Shown here: positions 1 through 8,831 of the stretch, piece by piece
How positions within the stretch are numbered: the first letter of the stretch is position 1
Layout: each line of letters opens with the position of its first letter
NCBI GenBank assembly: GCA_001579985.1
Contig: LRSR01008152.1
Location: forward strand, 1-20,602
DNA: 20,602 nucleotides
Reading direction: 5' to 3'
From: Hypsibius dujardini
Lineage: Eukaryota; Tardigrada; Eutardigrada; Parachela; Hypsibiidae
The notes under the pieces: model-generated
What the model saw: only the letters and a program-made list of their open reading frames with translations
Told to the model about the DNA's origin: nothing
Databases searched by the model: none
Made by a program: the position numbers and the translations under genes

Positions 1-37
1 CTGTCTGTCTGTCTGTCTGTCTGCTTATCTGTCTGCC
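1..37. repeat. (CTGT)n microsatellite
   Basis: This is a pure then slightly degenerate tetranucleotide tract in the ZFR intron downstream of exon 12. In the pre-mRNA (minus strand) it reads as AGAC repeats. It continues beyond the window edge. Confidence 0.9.
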
Positions 38-96
38 TCGCTCACTCAGTGTTTCCCTAGCTATTTTGCCTGTCTGTTGGGTCAGTTTCCAAATAC

Positions 97-1462
97 CCAC
101 CTCCGTAATGCGGAGCCGGCCCATAGGGATCGTACACCGGCCCGGGCAGTCCCCCGTAATTCGGATGAGGCGGGCCGCCCCAAGGTGGCGGATGAGATGC
201 ATAAGCCAGGCGCTTCGGTCCAGGTGGTCCGCCGTACGGTCCAACCGGAGCCGGCCTCTTTCCCCGGCCGGCCATCGCCCCACCTCGTCCACCACGCAAA
301 GACAAGGCGCGGGCCTCCTGAATAGCGCGGGCTTTCTTCTGGCTGTTGGGTAATTCCACGATAATGGACGGATCCACCTTTTTCTATTGGCAAAAAAGAA
401 AAAGATCGATTCCAGTCAGCCAGACCGACAATCACAGTATGTGGACAAACTAGAAGACACAATCAAACAGACAAGTAGGCCGATGGTGAAGTATGCAGGC
501 AGGCACACAAGAATGAAGTCAGACAGACAGACAGATAAACAGATATACGACAGACAGACAGGAACAAGAATGAAGTCAGACAGACAGACATCAGACAGAC
601 AGACATCAGACAGACAGACGGACCTACAAACAGACAGACAAGGATTAAGGCAAACAGACAGACAAGGATTAAGGCAGACAGACAGACAAGAATGGAGTCA
701 GGCAGACCGACAGACAAGGATTAAGGCAGACAGACAAACCAGAATGGGATCAGACAGGCAATCAGACAGACACAAAGTCGGGCATACACACAAGAAGGCA
801 AGCAGATAAGGGAAGATATAGGCATACAAGACGATCGCTAAATAGACAAAGAGTCAGACATCCGCATATTCAAACAAAAACTAAAGGGAGACCAAGGAAA
901 ACAGAAAGGGAATACGAACATTTGCCCGCTTGATGCAGGTATAAGACAAACCTGGTAAGCGAGGCGATGACGTCGTCCACGAATGTGCGAGTTCATGCCG
1001 CTTTCATCGGAGAAGTCGCAGTCGCAGAGGGTGCACTTGTAGTAGGCGACCTTACCGGCCTTCTCCGTTTTCTGGACGTAGCTCTCTCCGATGGGTTCGG
1101 CGGTTGAGTTCGGATTCACGGTGTGCTTCGGTGCCGGTTGCCGGCGCGGTGAGCGATCCTTCTTCGGCGTCTGAGCGGCTCCTGCAAAATCCATTCGTAC
1201 ATGCGAAAAAGCGAACAGACAATGACAGAGAAACACAGGGCAAATGCTCACCATTCTCACCGTTGACGGCAGCTGTGCCATCGGTTTCAGCACTGGAGGT
1301 GGACGCGCCGTTTGCGGCCACAGAGGACGTGTTGACTTCTTGAAGACCGCTTTCAGTGGTGTGGAGTACAGTGCCACCGACAAAGTTCATCTTCGGTGTG
1401 ATCAAGACGGTTTTGCCTCCAGTCACCTGCATAGCAAGCGTTCCAGTGGAAAAAACTCACAA

Positions 1463-1493
<31 letters not shown>

Positions 1494-2171
1494 GCCTGTC
1501 TGCCTGCCTGCCTGCCTGTCTGTTTGTCTGTCTGTCTGTCTTCCTGCCTGCCAGTCGACCTGCCTATCAAGATGTCTGCCTATCTGTGGATCTGCTTGCC
1601 TGCGTGCCTGACTGTCTGACTGACCAGTCGGTCTGGCGCCAGCTGTTCCGTGTGCTTGACTTACCACTTTGGTACAGACAGACGAGCCAGTTGTCAACTC
1701 CGGCTTCGAAGTGTGTCGCGGATTGACCGTGTCGACTGTCCGTTGCATAACGGTTGGCTCATTCGCAGGAATCGGCTTTCCCAGCGACATGTGCAACTTT
1801 AAAGTCTGAAAGGAATCACAAAGGAGTTTAAACGAATCGTGATAAAGTGTCACGCAAGACACAAACAGAGAGAACAGACCGACTTACTCGTTGATGGCTC
1901 TTGCCCTTGATATGGGCATCGAAGGCCGCCGCACCAGCCGTCAGAATGCCGCACAATTCGCACTTGGTGGTGGCCCGAGAAACTCCGTGTACCGTGATGG
2001 TTGGAGTGGGCGCAGCCGCGCCAGCTTCCGCGCCTTCTGCTTTTTCCTTCTCCCATTTGACTTGCTGTTCCCGTTTCTTATGCTTGCTTCCGATCATATG
2101 GGCTTGAAATGACTAAACAAAAAAAAGCCGCAACCTTCGGAGACTGCACGTCCATCTGAAGTCACACACTT

Positions 2172-2214
<43 letters not shown>

Positions 2215-4360
2215 GTCAGACAGACAGACAGACCGGCCGACAGACAGACAGACAGACAGCCACAGTTAAGATCAGAAAACAGGCAGACAGATAAGCAGAA
2301 AATATGGTCAAAAGCCTTACCGCTTGGCCGGCGCAACTGACTTTGCAGACCTCGCAATAATGTACAGCTTGATTTGCGGGATCCTTCGGCTTTTCGTTTC
2401 CATAACGGCCTGAAAGGAAGACCATTCAAGAAAATTCGACAGAGACATATGCTCTGAACAGCTAGCATACCAGCATATCCACCACGGGCACCGCCACGAC
2501 CACCACGACTCAAAAAACCACCGCCACCGCGTCCGCCTCCTCCACCGCCGCGACCTCCACGTGAAGACGACGCACTACCCACCTGGACAAATAACAGCAA
2601 ATGGTAAAGTAACGTCAACTGGGGGGGGGGTATTCCCTGATTGTCTGTCTGTCTGTCTGTCTGTCTGCCTACATGCCATGTCTGCCTGTCTGCCTACATG
2701 CCTGTCTGTCTGTTTGTCTAGATGCCTGTCTGTCTGTTTGCCTGGCGTCAACGGTTACATAACGTACCGGGGTCGTCGGGTTCATCGATTCGATGCGGTT
2801 CCACTCACTGCTCTGCGCGGGCATGGCCGTAGGGTAGCCGGAGATATTCTGATTGTACGTCTTCGCCTGCGGGGCGATGCCGCGTTCGACCAGCATGGCG
2901 GAGGCCGCGGAATAGACCGCCGCGTCCAAGCCTTGGTAGGTCGGTCCACCTGCCATCGACAACAGTCAACACAAATGAATGCAATAGACGTGAAAGAATA
3001 ACTCTACCTTGCTGATGCGGGGTACTGTAGCCCAGATTCTGGTAGGCCGGAGGTGCCTGAAAGTGAAGACAAATTAGACCTAAATTCGGATTCAACCAAA
3101 CCATCCGTCCAATCAATCAATCAATCGATCAATTCATCGATCAAATAATCAATCAATCAACCATCCAATCAATCAATCAATCCATCAAACTATCAATCAA
3201 CCATCCAATCAATAAATCAAACTATCAATCAATCGATCAGTTTATCAGACAATCAGTCAAACTATCAAACTATCAATCAATCAGTCAATCAGTCAATCAA
3301 TCAATCAAACTATCGATCAATCAATCAATCAATCATTCCAGCACATGTTCATGACTGAGTAGTACAGACATACTGTCATCACCTAAAGCAAAAACAATAA
3401 TCATACTTTAATCACCACAAAGGAAAAATTTGTTCATTTATGATTCTGTCTAATTTTAAAATTTTAAAAAAAATCCTGTATCTGAGAAATGTACTAAATA
3501 TAAAATTAAAATAATCAGCATTAAAGATCTCAACAGGGAGTTTACGATTATTTTCGGGTAAATAGTGGAACATTGCCCGTAATACAAATAAATGAATGTA
3601 AAACTTCTCGAAGTTACTTTTAATCGCAACAGATGAATCGAAAAGGAAATGGTTATTCCAAACAATCAATCAATCAAACAATCATTCAAATCAATTAATC
3701 AATCAAACTTTCACTCAATCAAATCAATCAATCAAACTATCATTCCAACTGCTCAACCAGTCGATAAATCAAACTTTCACTCAATCAAATCAATCAATCA
3801 AACCATGACTCCAATTGTTCAATCACAGATTCGTCAATAGATCAATCAACTGAGCTGAAAACCAAAACAACGGCTAAAACCACGTGATCAAATCAACGCT
3901 AAGCCAACATGCAGTTATCACGTGACACTCACCGAACCAGTGGGATAGGCCATCATTCCATACTGCAAATACAATTGCTTCTGTGTCAAATCGAATGGAC
4001 ATTTTTCGGAAAATGTTTCTCGCTTACAGCGGGCACGGCAGCGCCGCCATATCCGGTCGTCGGGATGCCCGAGGAGAAAACTTGCTGATTCTGCTGCTGC
4101 TGCTGCTGCTGCGGATAGGTGACAGGCGCGCTCCTGCAAAAAAATTAAAGAGTAAAATCACACACAGCCAAAATGCTTGACTGACTGAGTGAAGCCATTT
4201 CACTCGGCCGTTGCATGAATCCACGCGCCGAACGAGTTATATAGCTTGACTCGGTGAAACAAGCATTCTGTCTAAATGGGTAATCCAAAACTGGCCGAAT
4301 TGGAGTGGGAAAATGGCGACAGCAGTGAGCGACCTACGCTGCGACGAACGGCTGATACAT
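97..4360 (-). CDS. ZFR: ZFR/Zn72D-type zinc-finger RNA-binding protein, 5' part (12 exons, 3' end outside window)
   Basis: Exons by GT-AG sites with agreeing phases: 4360-4338, 4133-4028, 3962-3933, 3056-3008, 2949-2768, 2582-2471, 2409-2321, 2112-1888, 1805-1665, 1426-1252, 1181-952 and 383 to about 97 (or 101). They encode about 549 residues. The start ATG has a good context (cacc) and an in-frame TGA six codons upstream (4378-4376). Three zinc fingers share the spacing Cx2Cx12Hx5H: C186/C189/H202/H208 (split over exons 7-8), C248/C251/H264/H270, and C427/C430/H443/H449. Family hallmarks are DAAVYSAAS in exon 5, HYCEVCKVSCAG in finger 1, KLHMSLGKPIP after finger 2, NFVGG in exon 10 and HRLAYQ-KKVDPS after finger 3. 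An Arg-Gly-rich stretch in exon 6 precedes finger 1; another lies in exon 12 with a Pro/Gly-rich tail. Q7 is encoded in exon 2. Vertebrate ZFR and fly Zn72D are nuclear RNA-binding proteins acting in splicing and RNA editing. Their C-terminal DZF dimerisation domain would lie left of base 1. Identity is very likely; exon 1 and the last donor are less certain. Confidence 0.9.
518..772. repeat. Degenerate (CAGA)n tract with a higher-order repeat, ZFR intron 384-951
   Basis: CAGA tetranucleotides are interspersed with longer recurring blocks of roughly 24 bp, such as AAGGATTAAGGCAGACAGAC and AAGAATGAAGTCAGACAGAC, so the tract has amplified in larger units too. In the pre-mRNA it reads as TCTG repeats, opposite to the tract in the next upstream repeat-bearing intron. 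The long plus-strand open frame here is only the repeat read as QTDRQ. Confidence 0.9.
1462..1560. repeat. (TCTG)n / (CCTG)n tract, ZFR intron 1427-1664
   Basis: TCTG repeats degrade into CCTG repeats. The pre-mRNA reads CAGA repeats, complementary to the tracts at 518-772 and 2173-2258 in the neighbouring repeat-bearing introns. Confidence 0.9.
2173..2258. repeat. (CAGA)n tract, ZFR intron 2113-2320
   Basis: This is a nearly pure CAGA tract between the two exons that each encode half of zinc finger 1. The pre-mRNA reads TCTG repeats. Confidence 0.9.
2621..2745. repeat. G10 homopolymer and (TCTG)n tract, ZFR intron 2583-2767
   Basis: A run of ten G (2621-2630; C10 in the pre-mRNA, about 40 nt before the acceptor at 2583) is followed by TCTG repeats interrupted by GCCTACATGCC-type blocks. 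The pre-mRNA reads CAGA repeats. Confidence 0.85.
3110..3338. repeat. (AATC)n degenerate tetranucleotide tract, ZFR intron 3057-3932
   Basis: AATC/TCAA repeats with scattered substitutions fill the first part of the largest ZFR intron seen here (876 bp). The sequence between this and the second tract (3339-3660) is AT-rich without recognisable features. Confidence 0.9.
3662..3850. repeat. Second (AATC)n-derived tract in the same ZFR intron
   Basis: Interrupted AATC repeats contain a longer tandem unit: the block AAACTTTCACTCAATCAAAT occurs at about 3704 and again at about 3770, a period near 66 bp. The tract shares its base motif with 3110-3338. Confidence 0.8.
4091..4111 (-). repeat. (CAG)7 coding repeat, polyglutamine in ZFR exon 2
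   Basis: Seven uninterrupted CAG codons on the minus strand encode Q7 within the Pro/Gln/Tyr-rich N-terminus of ZFR. A pure repeat of this kind is expected to vary in length between individuals. Confidence 0.85.
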
Positions 4361-4589
4361 GGTGAAGGATATTCCTCACGGGCAGTAGGATGATTGGAGC
4401 ATGGGAAGAAGGGGAAAAATTATGGAGACCTACGGGAGAAATTTTCAAAATTTTCGAATGTGTTTTTACTGCGATCGATCTGAAAAATTGAACGGACGGC
4501 TCCGCCACACGACCAGTCGGTTCGGTTCGGTTGGCAGGTGAGCCGTTTGCTCGTTTGCTCGTTTCGGATGTTCGTTTAATGTTCCTTAT
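4361..4589 (-). promoter_or_regulatory. 5' leader/promoter interval of ZFR
   Basis: About 230 bp separate the ZFR start codon from the MITE at 4590. The interval contains the in-frame upstream TGA at 4378-4376. No TATA box is evident, so the transcription start cannot be placed. Part is likely 5' UTR; an upstream non-coding exon is also possible. Confidence 0.3.
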
Positions 4590-4979
4590 TAAGCAATATG
4601 CGCCATGATCCAAACTCTTTTCCTCGACAAATCGACAGGAAGCCACGAGCCACGAGGCCACGAAGCCACGAGACCACGAGACCACGAAGCCACGAGACCA
4701 CGAGGCCACGAAGCCACGAGGCGCTCGATTGTGGAATAAAAAGCGAACAGACCAATGATAACACTTCGTGTGCGCCGGTGCGGTGTGCGGTGCGGTGTGC
4801 GGTGTGCTCGTGCGGTGTGGTGTGCTCGTGCATTGCTGCACGCAACTTCACGAGGAAAGGCCGATTTGCTTGTGTGTGACTCACACACGTTGGTGTGACT
4901 CACGCACGATCTCACGATCAGTTGCACGTTGTGTCGTCGTGTTCGGAAGACGACTCTGTGTCGTGGCGCATACTGCTTA
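4590..4979. mobile_element. Foldback MITE, copy A (TIR TAAGCARTATGCGCCAYGA)
   Basis: The ends are inverted repeats: TAAGCAATATGCGCCATGA on the left and its near reverse complement on the right, with similarity running to about 29 bp. The interior holds two tandem expansions, a GCCACGAG/ACCACGAG array (about 4630-4720) and a GTGCGGTGTGCG array (about 4768-4830). It encodes nothing convincing. Copy B at 14517-14816 matches it end to end in inverted orientation. Copy A is flanked by TTAA-like sequence on both sides but copy B is not, so the target duplication is unresolved. Confidence 0.8.
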
Positions 4980-6996
4980 ATGTAGCGAGAGCGCAGACGG
5001 AACATGAAAAACCACCTTAACTTTGTTAAAAATGACGCGCGTGTAAAGCATGCAGGAAAGATGTTTACTGGACTGAAATACAAGACGCAGACGTATTCAA
5101 TTATGTTTTACTCCACTGCGAAAACCGATCTGTCGAATATTATTGTTTATCTAACTGCATTATTTATGATAACGTATTGTAAACTAATTCAATAAACCAA
5201 CCTGTAACTTTCAGTGAATAATTTATTATTTGAAGTTGTTACATTTTTGAATAATTATAGTTGCACTTGATTATAGTGAAATTGTTTCAGTTTTGACTGA
5301 AATTAAAATAATTATTTTCAATCAAAATAATTATTCTAGACTTTCATTGGGTTCATTTTGAATGGTATTAACCGAAATAAAATATATAAAAAAGCCGAAA
5401 TAAATTTTAAAAAAAATTGAAATAATTAAAAAAAACTGAAATAAAATAAAACACAAAAATACTGTTTTTCACTAAAGTTTTATTATATTATAGTGAATAA
5501 TATATTTTAAATATGCGTGATAATTAATTTTGAATGGTAACAACTGAAGTAATTCCAGTAAGATTAATTCTGCAACTAGAATTTTCTTAACTTTCTGAAG
5601 ACGCACGTGTTTACTTAGGAATCCTTTTTCACAAAAACTGGGCGCCTGGATCAATTCTTAACCGATTTCAGTGAAACCAAAACATTTGATCCTAGAACTG
5701 GTAGCGCTACTTGAATCTGAAATTTTTTTGGAAAGATTTGATCGGGAAGAACATAATCTGGGATGATCCCATTTGGGATCACCTCCGGGACGGGAGATTT
5801 CAAATTGTTTTTCCAATTTACATGGATTTTCGTTTAAACATTCGAAGACGAAAGTTCTGGTGTAAACTCTAAGGCAAACAATTTGATGTATTGCGAAAGA
5901 GGATAGGACACCTAAATAGTGCACACACAAAACATTTAATCATTGGGAAGCACCACTCAGGCCGCTCAATGCGCTTTCCCATTGCGCACCGCTTTGTTGT
6001 GCTTTCCTTGCTGGGCGGTATAAGACAGTGCGTGTACAAAGACAACTGCATATGTTCAGGGAAAGTGCTATATGCATACCAGCGTGTGCGAGTCGCCCCT
6101 CATGCAATATGCTATGGCCCCATTCAGCACTTTACACGAAGTAATCCTAAACAGGATCAACGTCGTCAACATCGTATTCCCAAAACACCCCGTCTTCAGA
6201 GAGTTAAGACAGAAACTCAAGTTGTCCCTCGTCTGAATGATGATGGATTAAATTTCAGCCGGAACTGGAACACGTCGCCAGAGCTAAGCAACATGAAGGC
6301 TTTTCTGATAATAATGATCGAAACAAGGAACAACATAAATCATCGACGCCGTGTCAATTCATTTATTATTCTCTGCAAAATTAGAGTTCTCACTCACAAA
6401 TCTTTTATCCAACTAAAAATTCCACGGCATTTTTTCCCGCCTTTTTCCCAGCCTCTAAATCCAGATTCGAATGACGGTAGCCGTTAGTGTGGTCACCAAG
6501 CCATCGCTGTCGTTGTTGAAGGGTCGTCTGGACTACACCAAACGCACGAACTTTGCAAAGGAATATTCCAATTTAACGGATCAGTACGTGACATTTTTTG
6601 GCTCGATAAATATGCGTGATGAAATTTGTGTGTGTGTGTATTCAGACATTATTGAGAAAGACACAGGGCTACGGCCGTACCCTGATTGATTGATTTTTTA
6701 AACATTCAAAACTTCTCGATTCCCATGTTTGGCCTGAATTGATTGATTGATTGATTGATTGATGAATCTGTTCCAATTTTGAAGCTAAGCGAAAGATAAT
6801 ATCAAGCCTGATTCTACACAGTCGCAGGAAAGCGATAGGACCGGAGACAGAGACCGAAGACAGATAGAGTGACAAAGAAACATAAGACGACACTAAATAT
6901 ATTTAAAACTCCAAAATGGTTTTGCAGAGCCAAAATTTCTGCCTTTTGCGAGCGCAGAGCAATAGCTTGTAATTATATTTGCACGTATACAATCCA
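4980..6996. other. AT-rich intergenic region without a supportable gene
   Basis: The first kilobase is very AT-rich, with recurring AAAATAATTATT blocks around 5300-5340. A 7-bp stem around TT occurs at 5765-5780 (GATCCCA/TGGGATC). Open frames at 5891-6487 (plus) and 5658-5930 (minus) show no domain, composition or splice evidence of being genes. A short ATTG array lies at 6737-6764. Confidence 0.6.
6737..6764. repeat. (ATTG)n microsatellite
   Basis: Six ATTG units in tandem, with a shorter GATTGATTGATT run just upstream near 6684. The base motif matches the AATC tracts in the ZFR intron on the opposite strand. Confidence 0.8.
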
Positions 6997-7151
6997 CGAC
7001 AAGATTGACTACACTGGAGGGTTCGGGGCATGGGCAAAAGGGGCGGAGCAGGGGGTGATCAGGTGGTTGACTGTTTGATTGTTTGAAAACCACCCCCTGC
7101 CCCGCCCCTTTTGCTCATTCTCCGGACCCTCCAGTGAAGTGAATCTTGTCG
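6997..7151. repeat. Long inverted repeat (61-bp arms, 33-bp loop)
   Basis: Arms 6997-7057 and 7091-7151 pair with 7 mismatches in 61 bp, including the G-rich core AAAAGGGGCGGRGCAGGGGG. The loop contains GGTGGTT and AACCACC near its edges, so an alternative inner stem is possible. The structure ends about 50 bp before the proposed start codon of the coiled-coil gene, so it could be in its promoter or 5' UTR. It could be a tiny foldback element or a transcribed hairpin. Confidence 0.85.
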
Positions 7152-7201
7152 TTGACTGCAGACTGACACGCCAGAGGAAAGAATGCCAGTCGTCGTATGT
7201 G

Positions 7202-8741
7202 ATGACAGCCATCGCAGTGCAGCCGGAGTGCCCGGACATGGCGGACGAACTGAGGACCCTGTCACAGAGCTTCGAAAAAGCAGCCGGCGACAATGAGAAA
7301 CAGGGTGAGAAATTTGTTTTTTGAGTTCGCACACTTTTTAATAGTACTCACAATTGTTCTATTATTATACGCGATTCAAATTCAAAATCTAAGAGCATGT
7401 TTTTATTTATTCCGATAAAAGGCGAACAATAATATTTGATCATTTCATAATTATCACTGATTCGATATTAAATCATAACTCCACCGCCTGACTATTAGTG
7501 ACGCCAAATAATCGATTCCATATTTGGTTCTAGATTAAAAGTGTTTGAACGATTACGACATAATACAGTACTGTATTTTCGCGTTAGACAGGGACAGCGT
7601 ACGAGCCGTGGAACGTTTAATCGGCCACGCGGCGCTTGTGTTGTATGTACGGTGCACACAGCCGTGCACACGTTCCACTCCAGTACGACTGTCCCTGTCT
7701 AACGCGAAAATACAGTACTAGTACTTGCATTTTAAAAATATTTTTATAAATTGGCCAATCATGGTATTGATATATCGTGTGCACTTGAGGAGGATTTAAT
7801 TATTTTTGCTTTTTCAGACACAAAATTGGTCGAACAAATCAGCAAGATTTCCCGCAAAGTTGGTTCCTTAAAATCTTTGGTTGATGTGGCGGAAAGCGGC
7901 CAGACTAAAGGTCAGTTAACAGCAATCCCTGTGGGTGTCGGGCCACGCCCAACAAGTATTCATATCCAATCATTACAGCTATTTGAAGCACTAGTACCTT
8001 ACTTAGTAAGTCTATCTACTTTATTAACCCTATTCTGCTGCGACAGCCAATTACTTGCATGTAATTGTGATGTATGTGCTGTTTACTATCTTTTCTATAG
8101 CACTTTATCTATCTAACCCTATTCTGCTGCGACAGCTAATTACTTGCATGTAATTGTGATGTATGTGCTGTTTACTATCTTTTCTATAGTTAACACTTTA
8201 CTATATAATCATATGTTTTACTAGTTATAAGAAGCAGTTGTACTTCCTCTTTCCTTTCTTCCAGTTTACTTCTCTGCCGATCATCACATGCAGTCTAATA
8301 CACTTGTTAACTAACCAACTTCCGGTTGGTAGGCCAAACATGGGTCTATTGCGTAATCGAGTACGTTCTCTCATGGTCATGGTTTCTCATGAACAGTTCT
8401 TCGTAGACGCCGAAGAACTAAAGACGGCTATGCAGGCGGTCAGTGAAGACATTTACGGTACCAAGCTGAAAATTGAGGAAGAGTGAGCCCATTTTAATTC
8501 TAATTTTTTCCCTGTTTTTCTTATCCGTTTTTTTAATAGAAATATTTTTGCTATTACAATCAGGCTGCATCGCCTGAAGTTGGATGAAACGGCGCTCACG
8601 AGCGAGCTGGACGTTCTTCAAAAGGAGATTCCCCTGCTGAGTCGCTGTGACCTTGTGCCGCCAAAGTTGAAAACCGTGCGGAGTGAGATGAAGCCGAAAA
8701 CGTCGACGACGGACAAACCTCAAGCCGTTCAGGATTTCGAG
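7202..8741 (+). CDS. Unidentified coiled-coil protein (4 exons, 3' end not found)
   Basis: Proposed exons with GT-AG sites and agreeing phases are 7202-7304, 7818-7910, 8407-8482 and 8564-8741, giving 150 residues. The protein is charged and heptad-like through residues about 12-115 (ELRTLSQSFEKAAGDNEKQ, LVEQISKISRKVGSLKSLV, ELKTAMQAVSEDIYG, LKLDETALTSELDVLQKEI), then a basic Pro/Ser/Thr linker follows. No signal peptide or membrane segment is seen. A short helical coiled coil followed by a basic linker recalls small kinetochore or scaffold proteins such as Ska1, but this is only an impression and no family signature was recognised. The start at 7202 is the first ATG opening the main frame; an upstream ATG at 7183 opens a short overlapping frame. 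Exon 3 has a weak acceptor (cgtag at 8406); it was chosen because it keeps phase and coil. The last exon either uses the GTTCGT donor at 8742 or reads into the mariner end, so the gene may be truncated. Confidence 0.5.
7571..7715. mobile_element. 145-bp TA-flanked MITE (Tc1/mariner type)
   Basis: Perfect 27-bp terminal inverted repeats (7571-7597 and 7689-7715; outer end CTGTATTTTCGCGTTAGACA) are flanked by TA dinucleotides at 7569-7570 and 7716-7717. Imperfect pairing extends inward to about 45 bp (GTGGAACG on both arms). There is no coding capacity. It lies inside intron 1 of the coiled-coil gene. Its ends differ from those of the mariner at 8832, so it was probably mobilised by another transposase. 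Confidence 0.85.
8025..8192. repeat. Tandem duplication, period 89 bp
   Basis: Sequence beginning TAACCCTATTCTGCTGCGAC at 8025 recurs at 8114 and is nearly identical for about 78 bp. It lies in intron 2 of the coiled-coil gene. Each copy ends in TTTTCTATAG, so the duplication also copies a possible splice-acceptor-like motif. Confidence 0.85.
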
Positions 8742-8831
8742 GTTCGTATCCTGGGCAAGACTGTTTACTGTATTTACAGTAAAACGTCCAGCACACATCA
8801 TGTAACATATCACTGCATAAAGAGTAAGATA

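Noticed and set aside
387-809. 140-codon plus-strand open frame rich in QTDRQ
   Set aside because: It is the CAGA tetranucleotide tract read in frame, inside a ZFR intron on the opposite strand; the same applies to the cysteine/valine-rich frames over the other TCTG tracts.
5658-5930. Minus-strand PGGDPKWDHPRLC segment, vaguely like the juxtamembrane PGG...P.C motif of receptor guanylate cyclases
   Set aside because: It was considered as a partner for the exon at 10482, but lacks an adjacent membrane segment or kinase-like domain and is partly created by a GATCCCA/TGGGATC stem.
5891-6487. 198-codon plus-strand open frame
   Set aside because: Composition is that of random sequence, no domain or signal was recognised, and no coherent exon chain could be built with the 6471-6689 frame.
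8265-8482. Alternative exon 3 of the coiled-coil gene starting after the ccag at 8264
   Set aside because: It has the better polypyrimidine tract but is out of phase with the 7910 donor and would insert hydrophobic, non-coil sequence; 8407 keeps phase and heptads.
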